Of a DNA stretch of 64,000 bases, positions 45,909 to 55,261 are shown one piece after another. The DNA is from Prevotellaceae bacterium (lineage in GTDB: Bacteria; Bacteroidota; Bacteroidia; Bacteroidales; Bacteroidaceae), in assembly GCA_029218445.1 (NCBI GenBank), contig JAQXRI010000148.1, positions 1 through 64,000 on the forward strand. The letters run 5' to 3'. The notes beneath the pieces are model-generated. The model was not told the origin of the DNA, did no database searches, and saw nothing but the letters and a program-made list of their open reading frames with translations. The translations under genes and the position numbers were made by a program. Every line of letters begins with the position of its first letter. Within the stretch, counting starts at the first letter, position 1.

Positions 45909-46736
45909 ATGACAACATCCAAGGCAAAAAGAATAATATTTACTTTTCTGTTCACATTCTGTTGCGCCATGAGCACAACGGCGCAAATTGATTTTCTTCA
46001 GGCCAACAGGAATGTTATACCTGGAGGATATGACTTCTGGGTATATACCCCGGAAGAATACTATTACACACAAGAACATACTCCTTGCATCATCTTTCTT
46101 CATGGTGCATCGTTGTGCAGCCGTAACCTTAACAGGTCAAGACGCTACGGCCCACTTGACGCCATAGTACGTGGCCGACAGATACCGGCTCTTGTAATAG
46201 TGCCGCAAAATCCAGGTGGTGCATGGAATCCCGAAAAGATCAACGATGTGCTTGAATGGACAAAAAAGAACTATGCCATGGACTCGACAAGGGTGTATGT
46301 AATAGGCATGAGCCTTGGAGGTTATGGCACATTGGACTTTGCAGGCACATACCCAAAGAAGGTGGCAGCGGCAATGGCTCTTTGTGGAGGTTGCTCGCTA
46401 ACCGACCAAACAGGACTTGGCGAGCTTCCACTTTGGATTATACATGGTACTGGCGACAGGGCTGTATCAGTAAGAAAATCACAAACTGTAGTCGAGGGAT
46501 TGAAGGCAAAAGGACTTGACAAACGACTAAGGTTTGACTGGTGGAAAGGCGCATCGCACGGCGCTTTGGCGCGTGTATTATACATGGCCAAAACCTACGA
46601 TTGGCTTTTCTCACATACTACAAAAGACCCTGAACGAAACGTCAATAAGGTGATAGACATCAAAATGAGCGACTTGAAGAATGCCTATGAAGACATGATT
46701 CGCGACTATCCCGATCCTGAAGTCATTGACGATTGA
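45909..46736 (+). CDS. Secreted alpha/beta hydrolase (esterase-like)
   Basis: Signal peptide; FLHGASLCSRNLNRS oxyanion region, VIGMSLGGYGTLDFA nucleophile elbow, HGTGDRAVS, GASHG. Confidence 0.88.
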   Translation: MTTSKAKRIIFTFLFTFCCAMSTTAQIDFLQANRNVIPGGYDFWVYTPEEYYYTQEHTPCIIFLHGASLCSRNLNRSRRYGPLDAIVRGRQIPALVIVPQNPGGAWNPEKINDVLEWTKKNYAMDSTRVYVIGMSLGGYGTLDFAGTYPKKVAAAMALCGGCSLTDQTGLGELPLWIIHGTGDRAVSVRKSQTVVEGLKAKGLDKRLRFDWWKGASHGALARVLYMAKTYDWLFSHTTKDPERNVNKVIDIKMSDLKNAYEDMIRDYPDPEVIDD

Positions 46737-48291
46737 CGTATTCGGCCGCCATTTCAGCACACCTCTCGCCATCTACACCAGCCGATACTATACCTCCTGC
46801 GTAGCCAGCACCTTCACCACAGGGGAACAGCCCTGATATGGAGACGTGCATAAGCCGTTCAGCATCACGAAGTATTCTAATAGGCGATGAAGTCCTTGTT
46901 TCAACAGCTATCACCACAGCTTCGTTTGTAAGGAAGCCATGGCTCTTGCGGCCAAACACCCTGAAGCCCTCACGCAACCGAGAGCTGACATTAGCCGGAA
47001 GCCAAAAGTGCAGAGGCGACGATATTAGGCCGGGAGCATAGGACGAACGCGGCAAGTCGTAGCTGAGCTTGCCATTTACAAAATCAACCATACGCTGAGC
47101 GGGAGCCGTTTGCTTCATGTTGCCTTGTTGCCAGCATTCACGCTCCACTTGCTTCTGCCATTCCATAATTTTCAAAGGGCTGTCACCTTCAATGTCTTCC
47201 GGCCGTATCTCAACCACCATTCCGCTATTCGACCACTGTCCACCTCTATTGCTTGGACTCATACCATTGACCACAATTTGCTGCGATGCTGTAGCTGCTG
47301 GAATGACAAACCCTCCCGGACACATGCAAAACGAATAAACCCCTCGTCCCTCAACTTGAGTTACGAACGAATATTCTGCGGCCGGCAAATACTTGCCCCG
47401 TCCGTTGGCATTATGATACTGTATTTGGTCTATTAGCAGCGACGGATGCTCAAGGCGCGCCCCTACAGCTATACCCTTGGCCTCAATCTCAATATTGGCA
47501 TTATGAAGTCCTTCATAAACATCACGTGCAGAATGTCCTGTAGCGAGAATGACAGGACCCCTGAACACCTTTTCGTCACCCGATGTCAAATCAACGGCCT
47601 CAATCCCGACAACTTCGTTTGAATCGATTATCAGACTGGTCATTTTTGTTTCATGATGCACCTCACCACCAGCCTTCAATATGGTATTGCGCATATTTTC
47701 AATTACACGCGGCAGTTTGTCAGTACCTATATGAGGATGAGCATCACATAGAATGTTGGCAGAAGCCCCATGCTGACAAAACACATTAAGAATTTTATCA
47801 ACATTTCCTCGCTTTTTGCTGCGTGTGTACAGCTTACCGTCAGAATACGCTCCTGCCCCACCCTCTCCAAAGCAGTAATTGCTTTCTCCATCAACCTTTT
47901 GCGTCTTGGTAATTTGGGCCAAGTCAAGCTTTCGCTGCCTTACATCCTTTCCACGCTCTACTACAATCGGACGCACACCAAGCTCCACAAGCCTCAACGC
48001 CGCAAACAGTCCTGCGGGACCTTCTCCAACAACAACAACACTGCGTGCAGCCGACACGTCGCCATATTCAACGCGCCTTATTCCGTCGTCGGAAGGATAC
48101 TCATTGACAAACACCTTAAGCAAGAGGTTGACAAAAATCTGCCTATGCCTTGCGTCAATGCTTCTCTTTACCACCCTGACTTCTTTAATTGTCCTAACGT
48201 CCAATCCCTTTTCACGAGCTACAAAATCCTTTATTAGCGAAGTGCTTGCAGCCACCTGCGGCAGCACCCTGACTTGAAATTCATGTATCAT
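46723..48291 (-). CDS. FAD-dependent oxidoreductase
   Basis: VVVVGEGPAGLFAALRLVELGVRPIVVERG; C-terminal GLFPCGEGAGYAGGIVSAGVDG. Confidence 0.9.
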   Translation of the reverse strand: MIHEFQVRVLPQVAASTSLIKDFVAREKGLDVRTIKEVRVVKRSIDARHRQIFVNLLLKVFVNEYPSDDGIRRVEYGDVSAARSVVVVGEGPAGLFAALRLVELGVRPIVVERGKDVRQRKLDLAQITKTQKVDGESNYCFGEGGAGAYSDGKLYTRSKKRGNVDKILNVFCQHGASANILCDAHPHIGTDKLPRVIENMRNTILKAGGEVHHETKMTSLIIDSNEVVGIEAVDLTSGDEKVFRGPVILATGHSARDVYEGLHNANIEIEAKGIAVGARLEHPSLLIDQIQYHNANGRGKYLPAAEYSFVTQVEGRGVYSFCMCPGGFVIPAATASQQIVVNGMSPSNRGGQWSNSGMVVEIRPEDIEGDSPLKIMEWQKQVERECWQQGNMKQTAPAQRMVDFVNGKLSYDLPRSSYAPGLISSPLHFWLPANVSSRLREGFRVFGRKSHGFLTNEAVVIAVETRTSSPIRILRDAERLMHVSISGLFPCGEGAGYAGGIVSAGVDGERCAEMAAEYVNRQ

Positions 48292-48441
48292 AATGGTGCA
48301 AAGGTAGTGATAGAAAATGGAAAAGTGCAAAAATTTACAGTTAAAAGTATTAAAATACATGATTATTGGACAAAAACATTTGGTTATGTCGGCAAAACGA
48401 CATATCTTTGCATATTCATTAATCAAAACTCTTATATAAGA

Positions 48442-49203
48442 ATGGACATTCAACCCAAAATAATAGCCGGACCTTGTGTCATCGAGTCAGACGAACTGCT
48501 CGACACCGTAGCCAAAACATTAGTTGTAATAAATGCCAAGTTTGGCATCGACATAATTTTCAAGGCTTCATTCGACAAAGCCAACCGTACCTCCATCAAT
48601 TCTTTCCGTGGCCCTGGCATTGACAAAGGGCTGCAGATGTTGTCAGACATCAAAAGCCGTTACGGCCTGAAGATTCTGACCGACATACATGAAAGTTGGC
48701 AGGCTTCACCAGTAGGCCAGGTCGTTGACGTCATCCAGATACCTGCATTCCTTTGCCGTCAGACCGACCTCCTTGTGTCAGCCTCAAAAACAGGCTGCAC
48801 AGTAAACATCAAGAAAGCCCAATTCTTGAGTGGCATCGACATGAAATACCCCGTAGAGAAAGCACGCGAAAGTGGCGCCAAAGAAGTATGGCTTACCGAG
48901 CGTGGCAACATTTACGGCTACAACAACCTTGTTGTTGATTTCCGCAACATACCCGACATGCTGCAAATTACAGATACGGTCATTATGGACTGTACCCACA
49001 GCGTCCAGCGTCCTGGAGGTGCAGGCGGCAAGACAGGTGGCGACAGGTGCTACGTGCCAATGATGGCTCTTGCCGCCAAGGCCTTCGGAGCAAACGGGTG
49101 GTTTTTTGAAGTTCATCCTGACCCGGACAAGGGGCTCAGCGACGCAGCCAACATGCTTGAGTTAGACAAGCTCGAAAGCCTTGTTGAGCAACTGATACGT
49201 TAA
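48442..49203 (+). CDS. kdsA: 3-deoxy-8-phosphooctulonate (KDO-8-P) synthase
   Basis: IIAGPCVIES...FKASFDKANRTSINSFRGPGIDKGL...DCTHSVQRPGG. Confidence 0.95.
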   Translation: MDIQPKIIAGPCVIESDELLDTVAKTLVVINAKFGIDIIFKASFDKANRTSINSFRGPGIDKGLQMLSDIKSRYGLKILTDIHESWQASPVGQVVDVIQIPAFLCRQTDLLVSASKTGCTVNIKKAQFLSGIDMKYPVEKARESGAKEVWLTERGNIYGYNNLVVDFRNIPDMLQITDTVIMDCTHSVQRPGGAGGKTGGDRCYVPMMALAAKAFGANGWFFEVHPDPDKGLSDAANMLELDKLESLVEQLIR

Positions 49204-49256
49204 TGCCGAGGTTAGCCTTGGGCAAATCGAAACACAATCTCAATGAAAATTAAGCA

Positions 49257-50204
49257 ATGAAAATAAGAGAATACGCCATACAATGTATAAAAGATGAGGC
49301 CAAAGCACTTTTAGACCTCATTCCAAAACTTGACGACAACTTCGACGATGCGGTAGAACTCATATACCGCTGCCACGGCAAAGTGATTGTCACTGGAGTA
49401 GGCAAAAGTGGACACATTGGCGCAAAGATAGCAGCAACGCTTTCCAGCACCGGCACCCCCTCATTTTTCATCAACCCGCTTGACGTGTTCCATGGCGACC
49501 TTGGCGTTATGACAAAGGACGACGTAGTGCTGGCCATATCAAATTCGGGGCAGACTGACGAACTACTGCGTTTCATACCTATGGTACTACACATGGAGAT
49601 ACCCATAATCGGCATGAGCGGAAACACGAAGTCGCTGTTGGCAAAATACTCGACTTATCACATCAATGTCAGCGTTGAGAAGGAAGCCTGCCCATTAAAT
49701 CTTGCACCCACAAGCAGCACAACGGCAACACTTGCCATGGGCGACGCCCTTGCCGTGGCTCTAATGGAAAAGCGCAACTTCCGCCCGCAGGACTTTGCCC
49801 AATTCCACCCAGGTGGAGAGCTCGGCAAACGACTGCTTACTTCAGCACAGGATGTAATGCGCACCGAACAACTGCCTGTGCTTAATCCTGACATGCACCT
49901 TGGCGAAGCCATCATATTGGTAAGCAAAGGAAAGTTGGGACTTGGCATAGCAATGAACGACGAGCGCATCGTAGGGTTGATAACCGACGGTGACATTCGT
50001 AGAGCAATGGAAAAGTGGCAAGCCAAATTCTTCGACAAGACCGTTGCAGACATAATGACCAACAATCCAAAGACAGTGACAAGGCAAACCAGAATATCAG
50101 AAATACAAAACATCATGAACAGATACAAAATCCACTCAGTGTTGGTGACCGACAAGGAGCGTCACCTGCTTGGAGTGGTTGACCACTATTCATGCATGAT
50201 TTAA
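49257..50204 (+). CDS. kdsD: KpsF/GutQ-family arabinose-5-phosphate isomerase
   Basis: VIVTGVGKSGHIGAKIAATLSSTGTPSFFINPLDVFHGDLG (SIS) and C-terminal CBS domains. Confidence 0.95.
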   Translation: MKIREYAIQCIKDEAKALLDLIPKLDDNFDDAVELIYRCHGKVIVTGVGKSGHIGAKIAATLSSTGTPSFFINPLDVFHGDLGVMTKDDVVLAISNSGQTDELLRFIPMVLHMEIPIIGMSGNTKSLLAKYSTYHINVSVEKEACPLNLAPTSSTTATLAMGDALAVALMEKRNFRPQDFAQFHPGGELGKRLLTSAQDVMRTEQLPVLNPDMHLGEAIILVSKGKLGLGIAMNDERIVGLITDGDIRRAMEKWQAKFFDKTVADIMTNNPKTVTRQTRISEIQNIMNRYKIHSVLVTDKERHLLGVVDHYSCMI

Positions 50205-50221
50205 GCAAACAAGAGAGCTTT

Positions 50222-53200
50222 ATGGCAATTACAACAAAAACGTTGAGGAAGACTTTAGTCCTGCTGCTACTGGCCATCCCTCTCGCAGCAGCCGGCATTT
50301 TCACATTCAAGACGCTTAACGCAAGAGTAGGCCTGAACAGCAGCCAAATAAACTGCATACTCAAGGACTCGCGCGGCTTCGTATGGTTTGGCACACCTGC
50401 CGGACTATACCGTTACGACGGTTATACATTCAAGAACTTCCAGTGCAACTCACTTGATGGCTCTTCGTTGCCCGACAGCTACATTCTGGACATGCAGGAG
50501 TCGCTCGACGGAAACATTTGGATTAACACGGCATCAGGACTTTGCATCTACAATCCTCAAACCGAAAGTTTTGGCCGTGAACTAAAACAGAAATTTGCCC
50601 AAATGGGCATTAAAGAAATACCCCAAAAACTATATATCGACAGTCAAAAGAACGTTTGGGCATACATTCACGGTAGAGGCATAATGGGCTACAACACACA
50701 ACAGCAGCTTCTATACGAGTTTGGCTATACAGAAGACGCAAAAGGAATACCGCAAGGCGAAATAAGCTCTATAAGCGAATGCCGTGAAGGAGCACTTGTC
50801 GTGTACACCGACGGACGACTCGTTTGTCTGAACATAGCCAATCAGCAAACCACAGTATGGTCAAACGACGAAATAGCAAAACAAGGACTTCGCAAAAGCA
50901 GCACATTGAAGGCATTTGCCGACCAGATGGACAACATTTGGCTTTACGGCCAAGGCACACTAATGCTCTACGACAAGAAAGCCAACACATGGAACACTAC
51001 CATTGGCAATCCACTTGGACTGACAAGTATGAACATCGATAGAAGTGTTACGAGCATGGCAGGCGACCGAAAAGGCAACATCTGGATAGGAACCGACCGT
51101 TCAGGACTGATACGCATGAATGTCAACAACCACGAGATGGAAAGCGTATCTCCACGCAGTGCAAGCAACAACTCAGCCATAATCGATGACGTTTCAGGCA
51201 TATTGAGCGTTTATGTTGACGATTCCGACTTATTGTGGGTGGGTACGGAAAAGGCAGGTGTGGCCTATTACGGTAAGGACATATATAAATTCGACTCGGA
51301 ATTTTATGGTGACATAACGGCCATGGTTCAAGACAAAGACGGCAAAGTATGGTATGGAACCAGCAACAATGGACTCAAGGACTACAACGGGCCTCTGGCC
51401 AGCCAAAAAGTCAGTGCCTTGGCAACAACACCCGACGGCAGCCTGTGGGTGGGATCAAAGCAGAACGGACTGACAAGAATAACAAAAAGCGGCACCATTT
51501 TCTATTCTACAGCGAGAGACAGTGGCCGCACCGTCATTGACGACCACATAAACGCCCTCTGTTCTGATAAAACCGGCAGCCTTTGGATAGCCACTGCTGG
51601 CGGACTGCAGGTCTATAATCCAAGAATGAACACATTCTCAACCTATACCAAAGAGAATGGCAAATTGTCGTCAAACAACATCACGTCACTGTTTTATGGC
51701 CACAACAACAACCTGCTCGTTGGTACCAATGAGGGACTCATGATATTAAACCTTTCAACAACGGAAAAGACACTGTTGACGGGAAACTCGACAAACCTCA
51801 AAACATTCACTAACGACTATATTACACATGTAATGCAGGATTCACGAGGATTGATATGGGTTGGAACACGTGAGGGCGTCAACATATTGAACCTGTCGAA
51901 CGACAGTTTGAACTATATCACAAAAAGCGAAGGACTGTGCAACAATTGCATCTGCGGCATCACCGAAGACAAAAACCACAACATGTGGATAACAACAAGC
52001 AACGGCGTATGTCGAGTAGTGTTGCAGCGTATGGGCAAGGAGGGACAGTTCAACTATGGCCTATACAATTATGACATAAGCGACGGATTGCAGAGCAACG
52101 AATTCAATATGGGTTCGATACTCACAAAGAAAGACGGTAATGTACTATTAGGAGGCATATACGGCATCAACTGGATAAAACAACGAGGCAAAGAAAACAC
52201 CCGTAGTTTCCCGCATGTAATGCTGACCCAGCTGTTCATTGGTGAAGTGGAGATACAGACAGGCCATGAATACAATGGCACTGTACCATTGCCACAGGCA
52301 TTGAACGAAAGCAATTCACTGTCACTCTTGAACACGCAGAACACGTTTACCATAAAATTTGCAGGAGGCAATTACAATCAAAGCGAACGCCTGCAGTTTA
52401 CCTATTGGCTTGAAGGACGTGACGACGATTGGCGTAATGGCGACGCACTCACGCATGGGGTAACATTCCATAACCTGAAAAGCGGAAAATACATACTGCA
52501 TGTGAAGGCCATCAGCGAAGACGGCGACGTAAGCAAGCAGGAGCGTACATTAGAAATTACCATTGGCAGGCCATGGTGGAGTTCATGGTGGATGTTGCTT
52601 ACTTACGTAGTATTGTTGATTTTCACTATTTACATCGTACGAATTATTACACGACGTATTAACTATATCTGGCAGAAAAAGAAGGCCGTATTGGGCGAAC
52701 TGACACGACAACGCAACGAAGTGAAGACAGCGAGCGACGAACTGCGCCAGCCTATGGCACGAATGGCATCAATCATTGGCAACATTGCAGAAAAGGCCAA
52801 CAATGTCGAAATGAAGGAACAGGTCAACTCGCTCCATTCACAAATGCTGCAAATCATCACCCGAATATCTGAAATGCAGATGTATCTCGACAATCCAGAG
52901 TCAAAAGCCATTGCTGTTGCCAGCGACCGACTACAGCTGAACGACCATGGAGAAGTCAACTTGCTTGCCAATACGAGCGACGAGCTGACGGCAGAGATTG
53001 TAAGACCAAAGAAGACGGGACTTGTCACACAACAATACACCATCGTATTCGTTGACAAGAACAAGGAATTCCTCAACTTCATCAAAGACCGCCTTGGCGA
53101 CATTTACAACATTTACACCTACGACAACTCCATTCACGCCTACAACGACATTGAGGTACTTCATCCCAACATTGTCGTGGCAATGGAAGATATGCCAAAG

Positions 53201-53998
53201 ATGTCAGGCAGCGAACTGTGCAACAACATTAAGACAGACTCTCGATTCAACGACATTCAGTTTGTGCTAATGACCGATGGCGTGCTGTCGTCAGCAGAAA
53301 TGGCCGACCGCAACATAACTGTTTCAGCCGACGACTACCTGTCGAAGCCGTTCAACCTTCATGAAGCAGCCACTCGATTCAACCGACTGCTTGGACTGGC
53401 ACCTGCAGAAGGACTCAGCGGAGTGATAGAGGGTGAAGAGACACGACGACTTGAGGGCTACAGTTCAAGTATGACCACCGCTACTGTTGAATACAATGAC
53501 ATTGAGGATGAAGAAACAGCGGCAGCACGAGAAGAAGCACGAAAGGTGGAAGAGAAAAAGAAACAAGACGAAGAGGAAAAACGCAGGCAAGAGGCAAACG
53601 TAAGCCGTCAACTAAGCCTATACTCAAACGGCGAGACCATAGGCGACTACTCCATGGCCGACTCAATGGACAAACAGCTTGTGGTAAATATCGAGCAGTA
53701 TGTGCTGCAGAATATGAGCCGCGGACACATCAACCTCGAAGAGATGTCGTCAGCCATGGGCATGGGACGAGTGCCTTTCTATCATAAAGTCAGGGCCATC
53801 ACCTCAAAGACTCCGGCAGAACTCGTGCGCGACCTGCGCCTAAAGCATGCCTGTACACTGCTTGAACGCACCAACATCAACCTTAGCGAGTTGGCGATAA
53901 ACGTAGGATTCGTAACAGCAGAAAACTTCATAAATATCTTTAAAGAAAAGTATGGCATGTCGCCATTGGAATACAGATTAGTACACAGGAAACAATAA
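50222..53998 (+). CDS. HTCS-like regulator: two-component propeller, Y_Y_Y, TM, degenerate DHp, pseudo-receiver, AraC HTH
   Basis: Propeller repeats (DSRGFVWFGTPAGLYRYD...), TM, SDELRQPMARM in place of SHELRTPLT, no HATPase, receiver with M in place of Asp, intact AraC C-terminus (GFVTAENFINIFKEKYGMSPLEYR). Confidence 0.88.
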   Translation: MAITTKTLRKTLVLLLLAIPLAAAGIFTFKTLNARVGLNSSQINCILKDSRGFVWFGTPAGLYRYDGYTFKNFQCNSLDGSSLPDSYILDMQESLDGNIWINTASGLCIYNPQTESFGRELKQKFAQMGIKEIPQKLYIDSQKNVWAYIHGRGIMGYNTQQQLLYEFGYTEDAKGIPQGEISSISECREGALVVYTDGRLVCLNIANQQTTVWSNDEIAKQGLRKSSTLKAFADQMDNIWLYGQGTLMLYDKKANTWNTTIGNPLGLTSMNIDRSVTSMAGDRKGNIWIGTDRSGLIRMNVNNHEMESVSPRSASNNSAIIDDVSGILSVYVDDSDLLWVGTEKAGVAYYGKDIYKFDSEFYGDITAMVQDKDGKVWYGTSNNGLKDYNGPLASQKVSALATTPDGSLWVGSKQNGLTRITKSGTIFYSTARDSGRTVIDDHINALCSDKTGSLWIATAGGLQVYNPRMNTFSTYTKENGKLSSNNITSLFYGHNNNLLVGTNEGLMILNLSTTEKTLLTGNSTNLKTFTNDYITHVMQDSRGLIWVGTREGVNILNLSNDSLNYITKSEGLCNNCICGITEDKNHNMWITTSNGVCRVVLQRMGKEGQFNYGLYNYDISDGLQSNEFNMGSILTKKDGNVLLGGIYGINWIKQRGKENTRSFPHVMLTQLFIGEVEIQTGHEYNGTVPLPQALNESNSLSLLNTQNTFTIKFAGGNYNQSERLQFTYWLEGRDDDWRNGDALTHGVTFHNLKSGKYILHVKAISEDGDVSKQERTLEITIGRPWWSSWWMLLTYVVLLIFTIYIVRIITRRINYIWQKKKAVLGELTRQRNEVKTASDELRQPMARMASIIGNIAEKANNVEMKEQVNSLHSQMLQIITRISEMQMYLDNPESKAIAVASDRLQLNDHGEVNLLANTSDELTAEIVRPKKTGLVTQQYTIVFVDKNKEFLNFIKDRLGDIYNIYTYDNSIHAYNDIEVLHPNIVVAMEDMPKMSGSELCNNIKTDSRFNDIQFVLMTDGVLSSAEMADRNITVSADDYLSKPFNLHEAATRFNRLLGLAPAEGLSGVIEGEETRRLEGYSSSMTTATVEYNDIEDEETAAAREEARKVEEKKKQDEEEKRRQEANVSRQLSLYSNGETIGDYSMADSMDKQLVVNIEQYVLQNMSRGHINLEEMSSAMGMGRVPFYHKVRAITSKTPAELVRDLRLKHACTLLERTNINLSELAINVGFVTAENFINIFKEKYGMSPLEYRLVHRKQ

Positions 53999-54001
53999 AA
54001 A

Positions 54002-55261
54002 ATGATACGCATCATATTTACTGCGTGTTGCCTGTTCCTCGTCGCTGGACATACAAGAGGCGAGGAACGGAGCGACTCGACCATTAAGTACATACTTGAA
54101 AAAAAGAACGTTGAGTTTACCAACGACAACTCTGTCACGCTGCTCATGAACGGACATGAAAAATTTGACGATATGTTTAAAGCTATACGTCAGGCGCGGC
54201 ACCACATACACCTTGAATACTTCAACTTCCGCAACGACTCAATAGCATCGGCACTCTTCGAGCTGCTGAAACAAAAGGCAGCCGAGGGCGTTGCCGTGAG
54301 GGCTCTTTTCGATGGATTCGGCAACGACTCCAACAATCGACCTCTTAAGAAAAAGCATTTGAATCCATTGCGTGAGGCGGGCATAGAAATATATGAATTC
54401 GACCCTATACGTTTTCCATGGGTAAACCATGTGTTCAGCAGAGACCACAGGAAGATTGTGGTTATCGACGGAGCCATTGCCTATACCGGAGGAATGAACG
54501 TGGCCGACTACTACCTGAACGGAACTGAACAGGTGGGAGAATGGCGCGACATGCACTGCCGAATAGAAGGCAGTGCCGTTGACGAGCTGCAACGCATTTT
54601 CCTGAGAATTTGGAACAAAGTCACCAAACAGGACATTCAAGGCAATGAATATTTCAGCCAAACAAACACGTTCGACCAGCTGAAGCCGGACACTACGGGC
54701 ACTGCCGGACATAAACTTTTGGGAATAATAAACCGTGAACCACGCAAGACGTCCGACATCATTCGCACATTCTATCTTGAAGCCATCAATTCAGCACACG
54801 ACTCAATCAAGTTGGTCAATCCATACCTCACACTCAACCACAAGCTGAAAAAGGCTTTACGCAACGCCGTAAAACGAGGGGTAAAGGTTGAAATAATGAT
54901 ATCACAGCACAGCGATATACCTTTAACACCTGACTGCGTATTCTACAATGCCCACAAACTAATGAAGCATGGTGCTGACATTTGGGTGTATCAACCAGGA
55001 TTCCACCACACCAAGATAATAATGGTTGACGGACGCTTCTGCACAGTTGGCAGCGCTAACCTAAACGCTCGAAGCCTGCGCTGGGACTATGAAGAAAACG
55101 CCGTCATACTTGATTCCTGCACTACACGCGAACTAAGCCAGATGTTCGACCACGACAAGACCAAGAGCCTATATCTTACCGAACAGCTTTGGGATGAAAT
55201 GCGCACGCCTTGGAAGAAGTTTGTAGGCTGGTTTGCCCATTTACTTGCACCATTCCTCTGA
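54002..55261 (+). CDS. Phospholipase D-family protein (cardiolipin synthase-like)
   Basis: Two HKD motifs: HRKIVVIDGAIAYTGGMN and HTKIIMVDGRFCTVGSANLNARS. Confidence 0.92.
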   Translation: MIRIIFTACCLFLVAGHTRGEERSDSTIKYILEKKNVEFTNDNSVTLLMNGHEKFDDMFKAIRQARHHIHLEYFNFRNDSIASALFELLKQKAAEGVAVRALFDGFGNDSNNRPLKKKHLNPLREAGIEIYEFDPIRFPWVNHVFSRDHRKIVVIDGAIAYTGGMNVADYYLNGTEQVGEWRDMHCRIEGSAVDELQRIFLRIWNKVTKQDIQGNEYFSQTNTFDQLKPDTTGTAGHKLLGIINREPRKTSDIIRTFYLEAINSAHDSIKLVNPYLTLNHKLKKALRNAVKRGVKVEIMISQHSDIPLTPDCVFYNAHKLMKHGADIWVYQPGFHHTKIIMVDGRFCTVGSANLNARSLRWDYEENAVILDSCTTRELSQMFDHDKTKSLYLTEQLWDEMRTPWKKFVGWFAHLLAPFL

